64,000 nucleotides of DNA. It comes from JAUMBM01 sp964441755 (GTDB lineage: Bacteria > Bacteroidota > Bacteroidia > Chitinophagales > Saprospiraceae). The notes beneath the pieces were generated by a model. The model saw only the letters and a program-made list of their open reading frames with translations, did no database searches and had not been told where the DNA came from. The stretch lies in contig CAYTVG010000004.1 of assembly GCA_964441755.1 (NCBI GenBank), positions 186,001 through 250,000 on the forward strand, given 5' to 3'. Below are positions 8,078-15,735 of this stretch, one piece after another. Position numbers and translations under genes: made by a program. Each line of letters opens with the position of its first letter. The first letter of the stretch is position 1.

Positions 8078-8844
8078 CACGCTTCGTCAGTTTGTATAAT
8101 TCCTTCGGCAACTTGTGGCAGAGAGTTGACCGCCTCCAGCAGTGCTTCGAGCTGCCAGGCCTGCTGTAAATGATATTCACCTATGCTTGTCCGACAGAGC
8201 GCCGTCAGGTGAGCCCCACTACCAAGTGCCCGACCAAAATCAAAGGCAAGTGATCGTATGTACGTACCTTTACTACAGTGGACGGAAAAATCAACCTCCG
8301 GCAACTCAAATCGGGTGATTGCAAAGGCATGAATGACAACGGGACGTCCGGCAAGCTCCAGCATTTCTCCCTTACGGGCCTTCTTATATAAGGGCTGCCC
8401 ATCTTTCTTGATGGCCGAGTACATAGGTGGCACCTGTTCAAGTGGCCCCGTCAGAGATTGGCAGGCAAGCTGTGCCTGCGTCATAGTGATATGCTCATAG
8501 GGATAGGTCGCATCTACTGCTGTTTCTGCATCGTAGCTCGGTGTTGTCGCGCCTAGTTGGATTGTTCCGGTATAGTTTTTGTCAAAGCCCTGAAAATCGT
8601 GCAGCAAGCGGGTAGCCTTGCCTGTACATATTATCAGCAGCCCCGTCGCCATGGGATCCAATGTGCCGGCATGGCCAACTTTAATTTTTTTTACACCCAA
8701 TTTTTTGCGCAGATGATATCTTATCTTGTTGACTACGTCAAAAGAGGTCCAGCCGGCTGGCTTATCTACCAGTAAAGTAGCCCCTTCCAGAAAATCACAG
8801 CCCTCCAAAGTTGGGCTTGCAGGATGTAGCATGGCCATCGTCAT
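8077..8844 (-). CDS. truB: tRNA pseudouridine-55 synthase
   Basis: The 255-residue protein carries the TruB signature HAGTLDPMATGLL with the catalytic aspartate at residue 63, preceded by LLVDKPAGWTSFDVV. It converts U55 in the T-loop of tRNAs to pseudouridine. The start is ATG 8844, with a second in-frame ATG at 8838 as an alternative. It lies 3 bases after the uppP stop, inside a compact run of minus-strand genes whose order (ftsX, DUF3098, uppP, truB) is familiar from other Bacteroidota. Confidence 0.96.
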   Translation of the reverse strand: MTMAMLHPASPTLEGCDFLEGATLLVDKPAGWTSFDVVNKIRYHLRKKLGVKKIKVGHAGTLDPMATGLLIICTGKATRLLHDFQGFDKNYTGTIQLGATTPSYDAETAVDATYPYEHITMTQAQLACQSLTGPLEQVPPMYSAIKKDGQPLYKKARKGEMLELAGRPVVIHAFAITRFELPEVDFSVHCSKGTYIRSLAFDFGRALGSGAHLTALCRTSIGEYHLQQAWQLEALLEAVNSLPQVAEGIIQTDEA

Positions 8845-8847
8845 AGT

Positions 8848-9642
8848 TTATGTCAGGGTATAGATTGCAATTGCCAAGGCTCCTACAGCCATACAGTAAT
8901 AGGCAAAGTAGTGTAACCTGCTATTCTTAACAATGCGAATCATCCACGTGCAGGCAAATAGCCCCGTAAGAAAAGCTGCTGTGAAACCGGCACCCAACTC
9001 AAGCAAGCGGTCAGACTGACCTATATCCCCGTCAAGTATGTCTTTAGCTATCTTTCCTAAGATCAATGGTAATACCATCAGGAACGAAAAACGAGCCGCC
9101 TGAGCCCGGTCAACACCCAACAGCACGGATGTACTGATGGTCGCTCCGGAACGGGAAATACCCGGCAGTATGGCAATTGCCTGAGCAATTCCGATGAGTA
9201 AGGCGTTTGTGAAACTCAATTCCGCTTTACCTGATTTGACGCGATCGGCAAGCAACAACAACAGCCCGGTGACAACCAGCATCATTGACACCAGGAGCAC
9301 CTGCTTGTCAAAAAGTGCATCAAGGGCATCCTCGTAAAAGAATCCTACCAGACCCGCAGGAATCATCGAAACAATAATTTTTAAACTGAATCGGGTTTCT
9401 TCATTATCCTGAAACCGGAATAAGCCCGCAATGATTTGCCCGATATCCTTTCGGAAAATTACCACGGTACTCAGGGCTGTCGCAGCATGAAGCACAATAG
9501 TCATGAGCAAACTCTCCTTGGCCATGCTGCTGTCTCCCAAAAAATACTTTGCCAACTCCAAATGCCCGCTACTGCTCACTGGTAGAAACTCGGTAAGCCC
9601 CTGGACGATTCCCAGTAGTATGGCTATGAGCGTATCCTGCAT
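8848..9642 (-). CDS. uppP: Undecaprenyl-diphosphatase (BacA/UppP)
   Basis: The 264-residue integral membrane enzyme has the two hallmark motifs: GLTEFLPVSSSGHL at residues 15-28 and a PGISRSGATIS stretch in the second half. It removes a phosphate from undecaprenyl pyrophosphate so that the lipid carrier for peptidoglycan and O-antigen can be reused. The frame is open to 9762, but the upstream 40 residues are hydrophilic and overlap the preceding gene, so the ATG at 9642 (MQDTLIAILLG) is chosen. The 17-base gap to DUF3098 supports one transcript. Confidence 0.95.
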   Translation of the reverse strand: MQDTLIAILLGIVQGLTEFLPVSSSGHLELAKYFLGDSSMAKESLLMTIVLHAATALSTVVIFRKDIGQIIAGLFRFQDNEETRFSLKIIVSMIPAGLVGFFYEDALDALFDKQVLLVSMMLVVTGLLLLLADRVKSGKAELSFTNALLIGIAQAIAILPGISRSGATISTSVLLGVDRAQAARFSFLMVLPLILGKIAKDILDGDIGQSDRLLELGAGFTAAFLTGLFACTWMIRIVKNSRLHYFAYYCMAVGALAIAIYTLT

Positions 9643-9659
9643 GATTGATTGTCTGCGTA

Positions 9660-9980
9660 TTACTTGCGAAAGATGGCATAAATCTCTATCCCCAGCCCCA
9701 ACAGTATGAATATGGGTGCCAACGTAATGCGGCGAAAGCTGTAAATCAGGGAAGGATCCCATGTATCAGCATTCGGCATTTTACCCCCGCTCATCAGTGC
9801 CAAACCTGTCATAATGAAGACCAGACCTATACCCAGCCATATATAGGTATCACGACCAAAAGTGAGCTCTCGATCACTGACGACAGAACTCGCAACACGC
9901 GTACGCGCTTTGGCAGGTTCAGTAGCTGTCGACCTATTGCTGACAACCACCTTTTTCTTATCCGGACTGTTTTTTGCCAT
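9660..9980 (-). CDS. DUF3098 family small membrane protein
   Basis: This 106-residue protein has a charged, Lys/Arg-rich N-terminal tail (about 45 residues) and two hydrophobic helices (IWLGIGLVFIMTGLALM and APIFILLGLGIEIYAIF) joined by a short loop with SLIYSFRRI. The pattern is that of DUF3098, found in Bacteroidota and regularly placed between ftsX and uppP, as here. Its role is unknown; the neighbours suggest cell-division or wall-synthesis work at the inner membrane. Confidence 0.85.
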   Translation of the reverse strand: MAKNSPDKKKVVVSNRSTATEPAKARTRVASSVVSDRELTFGRDTYIWLGIGLVFIMTGLALMSGGKMPNADTWDPSLIYSFRRITLAPIFILLGLGIEIYAIFRK

Positions 9981-10011
9981 TGTCTTATTTCATTAAGGAT
10001 AACATTACAAT

Positions 10012-10893
10012 TCAGTACAAATCGTCAACCCGCAGGCGCAAATACTTGCGGACAGTTATGTAGGTGCTGAGCCAATTAATCCCTATACCCAATAGAATTA
10101 TCACGGCTGCAAGCACACCCAAAGCCAATGGGTTGCGTAGCTGCCGAAGTTCAGGTAGCTCTGTTTCCATCCACCATTGCAATACTACCAGCGACAACAA
10201 TGCCAGCAACGCGCTGATAAACCCATTGCGGACACTTTTCCAAAGATATGGCCCGGTGATGAAATCCCAGGAGGCTCCCACCAGTTCCTGCGTCTTTATG
10301 AGAAATCTGTCGGCATTTAGTGCTAAACGCACAACACTGTGTATCAATAAAGTACTAAAAAACATCAATAACACCCCTATCCCAAGCAGTACCCACAGCA
10401 TCGACCTAAAATTAAGTGCCAGTTGATCTGCCAGTGATTCTTGATAGTATACATCTGCAACGCCTTCCAGTTGCAGCAATTCGTCTTTGATCTGCACGAG
10501 ACTGTCAGGTGACAGGTATGCTGCGGAAGCATTGAATACAAAGCTGTTATACAACGGATTGGGCAACTCCAGCCGGAGAATTTCCTCACCGAATGTTTTA
10601 CTCAACTGCTGCAAGGCTTCTTCTTTGCTAACATACGCTACAGATGCCTCTCTCACGTATTGCTGTCTGCCAAGTTGGATACCAATTTCTTTGACCACTG
10701 CCTCAGGCAGGCTATCCCTTACTTCAACAATAATATCTACTTTCTCCTTCAGCAGCCTGTTAAGTTCGTTGGCCTGTATTAACATGAGCGCGAACAAACC
10801 CAGCAGCCATAGTACGACGGCTACGCTCAACACAACCAACAAAAAAGTTGGCCTGCGCTGCCGATTGTTCGTACTTGCAGTAGCAGCTGCCAT
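10012..10893 (-). CDS. ftsX: Cell division protein FtsX (ABC permease subunit)
   Basis: The 293-residue protein has one N-terminal helix (residues 14-40), an extracytoplasmic domain of about 120 residues rich in DSLPEAVVKEIG-type sequence, and three C-terminal helices, the four-helix FtsX plan. FtsX pairs with the ATPase FtsE to activate septal peptidoglycan hydrolases. ftsE is not adjacent, which is common in Bacteroidota. It is 17 bases downstream of rhlE and 31 bases upstream of DUF3098 on the same strand. Confidence 0.92.
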   Translation of the reverse strand: MAAATASTNNRQRRPTFLLVVLSVAVVLWLLGLFALMLIQANELNRLLKEKVDIIVEVRDSLPEAVVKEIGIQLGRQQYVREASVAYVSKEEALQQLSKTFGEEILRLELPNPLYNSFVFNASAAYLSPDSLVQIKDELLQLEGVADVYYQESLADQLALNFRSMLWVLLGIGVLLMFFSTLLIHSVVRLALNADRFLIKTQELVGASWDFITGPYLWKSVRNGFISALLALLSLVVLQWWMETELPELRQLRNPLALGVLAAVIILLGIGINWLSTYITVRKYLRLRVDDLY

Positions 10894-10910
10894 AGGCTTG
10901 TTATATAGTG

Positions 10911-12203
10911 TTACTGTCCGTCATTTTGATCAGGCCGAGGTGCCGCATCCTGCCGTGGTGGCCTTCTCCTGTCTCCCTGGCGTCTGTTGGGTCGTGGTCG
11001 TCCGGCACCCCTGCCTCCCCTTTCCTCCCTGCCCCTCGATGGTTGTGCCTGCCTGTCGGCCCTGGCTGCATCGGCTGCCAATTCAGCAGGCAGAGGCATG
11101 TATTTGACTTTCATGCCCATCAATTCTTCTATACGCAGAAATTTGCGCCTATCACGACGATTGATGAAAGTAAAAGCGACACCCGATTCATCTGCCCGGG
11201 CTGTACGCCCTATACGGTGTACATAATCCTCTGCATCTCCCGGCACATCAAAGTTAATAACCACATCAATCCCTTTGATATCTATCCCGCGGGACAGAAC
11301 ATCTGTAGCGACCACGATTGGCAATGAGCCGCTACGAAAAGCTGCCAGTTTGGACTCGCGCTCCTCCTGAGCAAGATCCGAGTGAATCGCATCTGCCTTG
11401 AGACCGCGTCTCTTTAAGCTGCTGGCGAGATCTTTGACACTTTTTTTCGTACCAGCAAAAATGATAACCCTTTGAACGTCCTTCATCCCTGCAAGCAAGT
11501 GAGCGGTCAGGGCTATCTTCATCTCATCTTCAACCTCGATAGCGTTCTGCTGTATCTTTTCGGCAGGCTTGGAGACAGCCAGACTAATCTCCACAGGTTT
11601 TCGCAACATTTGCTGCGCAAACTTTCGAATCTGTGGCGGCATGGTTGCAGAAAACAGCAGTGTCTGCCGATCTACTGGCAATCGATTGACGATATTCATA
11701 ATCGCGGGAGCGAATCCCATGTCGAGCATACGATCAGCCTCATCAAGAATCAAAAAACGTACTTTGCTGAAATCTACATAGCCCAAGTCCAAATGCGCCG
11801 TAAGACGCCCTGGCGTAGCGACCACAATATCAGCACCTTGCTTCAGTGCTTTGCGCTCTATCTCCATAGACTGTCCGTCACGACCTCCATAAACGGCAAC
11901 AGAACTGCAGTTGGTGAAATAAGCAAACCCCTCCAATTGTTGATCTACCTGAACTGCCAACTCGCGCGTAGGCTCAATAATCAGTGTATCAATAGCATCA
12001 TTGGGCTTGGCTATCAATTGATTGAGAACCGGCAACAGAAATGCGGCAGTCTTACCGGTACCTGTTTGGGCGCAAGCCAGAATGTCTCTGCCGTCCATGA
12101 TAGCCGGGATGGACTGTTCCTGAATGGGCGTTGCGTCTTTAAAGCCCATGGCGTCTAAGCCTTCCAAAAGTTCTGGGCGAAAACCAAATGCAGTGAATTT
12201 CAA
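10911..12203 (-). CDS. rhlE: DEAD-box RNA helicase, RhlE type
   Basis: The 430-residue helicase shows the motifs in order: PIQEQSIP, AQTGTGKT (residues 45-52), PTRELA, DEAD at 154-157, SAT near 185 and HRIGRTAR near 331. A basic Arg/Gly/Pro-rich tail of about 45 residues follows, as in RhlE-like RNA-binding helicases of ribosome assembly and cold adaptation. There is no in-frame ATG: upstream stops leave TTG 12203 as the best start. An out-of-frame ATG AAA TTT TGA sits at 12211-12200, its stop overlapping that TTG. It heads the run that continues into ftsX. Confidence 0.93.
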   Translation of the reverse strand: MKFTAFGFRPELLEGLDAMGFKDATPIQEQSIPAIMDGRDILACAQTGTGKTAAFLLPVLNQLIAKPNDAIDTLIIEPTRELAVQVDQQLEGFAYFTNCSSVAVYGGRDGQSMEIERKALKQGADIVVATPGRLTAHLDLGYVDFSKVRFLILDEADRMLDMGFAPAIMNIVNRLPVDRQTLLFSATMPPQIRKFAQQMLRKPVEISLAVSKPAEKIQQNAIEVEDEMKIALTAHLLAGMKDVQRVIIFAGTKKSVKDLASSLKRRGLKADAIHSDLAQEERESKLAAFRSGSLPIVVATDVLSRGIDIKGIDVVINFDVPGDAEDYVHRIGRTARADESGVAFTFINRRDRRKFLRIEELMGMKVKYMPLPAELAADAARADRQAQPSRGREERGGRGAGRPRPNRRQGDRRRPPRQDAAPRPDQNDGQ

Positions 12204-12477
12204 AATTTCATCTTTCGTTTACGCTACAAAGAACGGAAAAAAAAATGATACCGCTATGTCTTAATTTGCCTATTTACAGCCAGCAATAGGCTGGTGCAAT
12301 ATCTCCGGTGAGCTGGATTCGTGTGCCGGAAAAAACCGAGCTGCTTTTGGCACATTCCTGCGTCCGCAAAGAAGCAGAACCAGCACTACATGGCTGCAAA
12401 AAGATGAAAACCTCAGCGAAAGAACCCTTTGTCCTCCATGCTGAGAAATTCACAAACATGCTCTAAGCGTTATTCGT

Positions 12478-12485
12478 TATCTTTG
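12478..12485 (+). promoter_or_regulatory. Promoter -7 element (TATCTTTG) upstream of the RlmK-type gene
   Basis: TATCTTTG is a perfect TAnnTTTG match, placed 21 bases before the ATG at 12507. No good TTTG element was seen at the usual distance upstream. The remainder of the 12204-12506 gap shows no gene; a 61-residue minus-strand frame there has no support. Confidence 0.5.
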
Positions 12486-12506
12486 TAGTCCAAATACGAG
12501 GGATAT

Positions 12507-13478
12507 ATGCCAGCAGCAGATCCGGGGATGCTTGTAAACAGACTGGTGAAAAATTACCGGCACCTGTCGAAATGGGCGAAAAGAGAGCAGGTTAGCTGCT
12601 TCAGAATTTACGATGCGGACATACCCGAGTTTCCACTCGCCATAGACCTGTACGAGCACTGCCTCCACGTGGCAGAATACAGGCGTAAACACAAACTCTC
12701 CCCTGAAGAGTACCGGGCGTGGCGAGATGCGTCCATACAAGCCATGACCACCGCGCTAAATATTCCGGCAGATAATATTTTCTTCAAAGAGAGAGAACCT
12801 CAAAAAGGTTTTCAGCAATACGACAAATACGACGAACGTAGGGCCGAAATCATTGTCAATGAAAATGGCCTTAGCTTTGTCGTCAACCTGAGCGATTATC
12901 TCGATACAGGGCTCTTCCTTGACCACCGTCCGCTTCGCAAGCGCGTACGCGAACAGGCTGCAGGTAAAGAGATACTCAACTTATTTGCTTATACAGGGTC
13001 TTTTTCAGTCTATGCAGCTGCCGGCGGGGCTGCCTCAGTCACTACCATAGATCTCTCCAACACCTATCTTGACTGGGCTCGACGCAACTTTACCGTCAAC
13101 AAGCTACTGGATCCGTCCAAACATCACTTTATTCGGGCTGATGTTAAGGCATGGCTGCGCCAGCAACCAACCAAAACATACGACCTCATTATACTCGATC
13201 CGCCTACATTCTCCAATTCCAAGGCAATGACCGACATCCTGGACACCCAGCGGGATCATGTCGAGCTCATCAATCGATGTCTCGCACGCCTGCGACCAAA
13301 CGGCACACTCTTTTTTTCGACCAATTACCGCAAATTCCGGCTGGAGCCGGCAGAGATTCAAACACCTCTGATTACGGATATCAGCAAATACACCATTCCG
13401 CCGGATTTTCGCAACGATAAGATTCATTATTGCTACCAGCTAGATAAAGCACCGGCACCTGTACGGTCGGGTCGTTAA
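12507..13478 (+). CDS. Stand-alone RlmK-type 23S rRNA methyltransferase
   Basis: The 323-residue SAM-dependent methyltransferase aligns by eye with the C-terminal half of E. coli RlmKL, the part that makes m7G2069 in 23S rRNA. Shared blocks are the NRLVKNYRHLSKWAKRE start, YDADIPEFPLAID, the YLDTGLFLDHR segment (131-141), motif I LNLFAYTGS (157-165) and the catalytic-loop DPPTFSNS (231-238). The THUMP and RlmL half of the fused E. coli enzyme is absent here, so this is a single-domain form. Specificity is inferred from similarity only. Confidence 0.82.
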   Translation: MPAADPGMLVNRLVKNYRHLSKWAKREQVSCFRIYDADIPEFPLAIDLYEHCLHVAEYRRKHKLSPEEYRAWRDASIQAMTTALNIPADNIFFKEREPQKGFQQYDKYDERRAEIIVNENGLSFVVNLSDYLDTGLFLDHRPLRKRVREQAAGKEILNLFAYTGSFSVYAAAGGAASVTTIDLSNTYLDWARRNFTVNKLLDPSKHHFIRADVKAWLRQQPTKTYDLIILDPPTFSNSKAMTDILDTQRDHVELINRCLARLRPNGTLFFSTNYRKFRLEPAEIQTPLITDISKYTIPPDFRNDKIHYCYQLDKAPAPVRSGR

Positions 13479-13545
13479 ACCTTTCACGCCTATAAAAACG
13501 AGCTGATCCAATCAGGCAATAAGCTCGCTGCACCTACAATTTCCT

Positions 13546-13553
13546 TATCTTTG
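13546..13553 (+). promoter_or_regulatory. Promoter -7 element (TATCTTTG) upstream of hpt
   Basis: A perfect TAnnTTTG match lies 36 bases before the hpt ATG at 13590. It overlaps a possible TTG start at 13551 and supports the later ATG as the true one. Confidence 0.5.
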
Positions 13554-13589
13554 CAGCTGCATTGCTTTTCCGTAAAATCAAAGCACCCC

Positions 13590-14141
13590 ATGGCACAAAT
13601 CAAAATTCACAATTTGGTATTCAAACCATTTTTGGATGCAGCTACCATTCAACAACGCGTGCGTGCAATGGGTAACACAATTGCCCGGGACTATGAGGGG
13701 CGTAATCCCCTCTTTTTGGTGATGCTCAAAGGAGCTGCCATCTTCGGTGCAGATCTTATCAGATCATGTAATATTGAATGCGAACTCTCCTTCGTTCGTT
13801 TATCTTCCTATAAGGGAACTTCCTCCACTGGCGAAGTCAATATGCAACTGCCACCGGATCCCGACGAAATCCGTCATCGCGATATCATCCTCGTAGAGGA
13901 TATCGTCGACAGTGGCCATACATTGTCACAGTTTTTGCCAGTGCTGCAGGAGATGCAGCCCCACTCAGTGGCCATCGCTTCCCTGTTGTTTAAACCTGAT
14001 ATGCTCCAACACCCGGGCATTACCATCGATTATCTGGGATTCAGCATCCCTCCCGAATTTGTCGTTGGTTATGGCCTTGACTACGATGGACTCGGACGCA
14101 ATTTGCCCGAGATATATACCTTGGCTGAGTCCGACAACTAA
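13590..14141 (+). CDS. hpt: Hypoxanthine phosphoribosyltransferase
   Basis: The 183-residue enzyme carries the PRPP-binding signature IILVEDIVDSGHTL at residues 99-112 and the MLKGAAIFGADL loop near 45-56. It salvages hypoxanthine or guanine to the nucleotide using PRPP. The frame extends 13 codons further upstream from a TTG, but the promoter-like TATCTTTG at 13546-13553 would then overlap it, so the ATG at 13590 (MAQIKIHN) is taken. It stands alone between the RlmK-type gene and lpd, all on the plus strand. Confidence 0.93.
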   Translation: MAQIKIHNLVFKPFLDAATIQQRVRAMGNTIARDYEGRNPLFLVMLKGAAIFGADLIRSCNIECELSFVRLSSYKGTSSTGEVNMQLPPDPDEIRHRDIILVEDIVDSGHTLSQFLPVLQEMQPHSVAIASLLFKPDMLQHPGITIDYLGFSIPPEFVVGYGLDYDGLGRNLPEIYTLAESDN

Positions 14142-14273
14142 TTACCGTCACCCCTGCATTTTTATCTTTCGGCTATCTTTTTATACAGAATCAGCCGAAC
14201 TTTGCTAAACTATTTCTGGCTTCGGGCTGTCATTTGACCACAGCGGGCGCTGAATCAATAAATCAACAAAACC

Positions 14274-15677
14274 ATGCAATACGATCTTACCATCATCGGC
14301 TCCGGGCCCGGTGGCTATGTAGCAGCCATCCGCGCAGCCCAACTGGGTCTCAAAACGGCCATCATTGAGCGCTATAATACGCTGGGCGGAACATGTCTCA
14401 ACGTAGGTTGCATCCCCTCAAAAGCATTGCTGGATTCATCTGAACACTACCATGCTGCACATGAGCGATTTGAAGAACACGGTATTCGCCTTAGCAATCT
14501 TCAGGTTGATATGGCACAGATGATTCGGCGCAAGCAGGATGTCGTTGACCAAACCTGCAAAGGAGTGGCTTTCCTGATGAAAAAAAATAAGATTGATGTA
14601 CACCACGGCCATGGATCCTTTGTTGACAAAAATACAATCTCTATCGCCAAAGCGGACGGCAGCAACGAGACCATCACCACACGCAATGTGATCATTGCTA
14701 CAGGCTCTAAGCCGATTACACCAGCTGCTTTCAATTATGACAAAAAACGAAGTATTACCAGTACGGAGGCGCTCAACCTGACGGAAGTACCCGCCAGCAT
14801 GGTAATCATTGGCGGTGGTGTCATCGGGCTCGAACTCGGCTCGGTGTATGCCCGACTCGGCACCCGTATTGATGTCGTCGAATACCTCGACCGCATCATT
14901 CCCGGCATGGACAATGACTGTGGCAAAGAGCTCCAACGTTCTCTGAAAAAAATTGGCATGCAATTTCACCTGAAACATCAGGTATTGTCTGTCGAGCCCC
15001 ATGATACAGGCGTAAAGGTGCATATTCAAAAGCGGGATAGTGACCAGCAACAAACTATTGATGCAGACTATTGCCTGATTGCCATTGGTCGCCGACCTTA
15101 TACCGACGGACTTCAACTCGATAAAGCGGGAGTAACTGCTGATGAAAAGGGCAGGGTAATCGTAGATGATCATCTGCAAACGAGTGTGCCCGGCATCTAT
15201 GCCATTGGTGATGTGGTTCGTGGCGCAATGCTGGCCCATAAAGCAGAAGAAGAAGGTGTTTTTGTGGCCGAAACAATAGCCGGCCAGAAACCTCATATCA
15301 ACTACAACCTGATCCCCGGAGTGGTATACACATGGCCCGAAGTGGCTGCTGTGGGTCAAACGGAAGAGCAACTCAAAGAAGCAGGTGTACCATTCAAGTC
15401 CGGTAAGTTTCCCTTCAAAGCGCTGGGGCGTGCCCGTGCCAGTATGGATGTCGACGGCATGGTGAAAGTACTGGCACACGCTGATACTGATGAAATTCTG
15501 GGTGTTCACATGGTAGGACCACGTGCCGCAGATATGATTGCAGAAGCAGTTGCCCTCATGGAATTTAGGGCAAGTGCCGAAGATGCTGCCCGCATGAGCC
15601 ATGCCCATCCAACGTATACCGAGGCATTCAAAGAAGCGGCCTTAGCTGCCACAGCAGACCGAGCATTGCATGTGTAA
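14274..15677 (+). CDS. lpd: Dihydrolipoyl dehydrogenase (E3)
   Basis: The 467-residue flavoprotein has the FAD-binding GSGPGGYVAA (9-18), the redox-active disulfide GGTCLNVGCIPSK (C41, C46), the NAD-binding IIGGGVIGLELGSVYARLG and the C-terminal catalytic HAHPTYTE. It reoxidises dihydrolipoamide in the pyruvate, 2-oxoglutarate and branched-chain dehydrogenase complexes and the glycine cleavage system. The other subunits are not nearby, so which complexes it serves is not shown. A shared terminator follows 12 bases after the stop. Confidence 0.97.
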   Translation: MQYDLTIIGSGPGGYVAAIRAAQLGLKTAIIERYNTLGGTCLNVGCIPSKALLDSSEHYHAAHERFEEHGIRLSNLQVDMAQMIRRKQDVVDQTCKGVAFLMKKNKIDVHHGHGSFVDKNTISIAKADGSNETITTRNVIIATGSKPITPAAFNYDKKRSITSTEALNLTEVPASMVIIGGGVIGLELGSVYARLGTRIDVVEYLDRIIPGMDNDCGKELQRSLKKIGMQFHLKHQVLSVEPHDTGVKVHIQKRDSDQQQTIDADYCLIAIGRRPYTDGLQLDKAGVTADEKGRVIVDDHLQTSVPGIYAIGDVVRGAMLAHKAEEEGVFVAETIAGQKPHINYNLIPGVVYTWPEVAAVGQTEEQLKEAGVPFKSGKFPFKALGRARASMDVDGMVKVLAHADTDEILGVHMVGPRAADMIAEAVALMEFRASAEDAARMSHAHPTYTEAFKEAALAATADRALHV

Positions 15678-15689
15678 AAATTGTAAAAT

Positions 15690-15716
15690 AAAAAGGCGGG
15701 CAATGCCCGCCTTTTT
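15690..15716. terminator. Bidirectional intrinsic terminator between lpd and the ABC exporter
   Basis: AAAAAGGCGGGC and GCCCGCCTTTTT pair perfectly over a 3-base loop, with A- and T-runs on the outer sides. It sits between two convergent genes and can stop transcription from both. Confidence 0.92.
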
Positions 15717-15735
15717 ATTTTACAACACAACCGGA

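Noticed and set aside
12274..12459. A 61-residue minus-strand frame in the gap before the RlmK-type gene
   Set aside because: No conserved feature or promoter pair supports it, and its composition looks random.
14436..15608. A 390-residue open frame on the minus strand inside lpd
   Set aside because: It lies wholly antisense to a clear lpd gene, has no recognisable motif, and long antisense frames are expected from the codon use of such genes.
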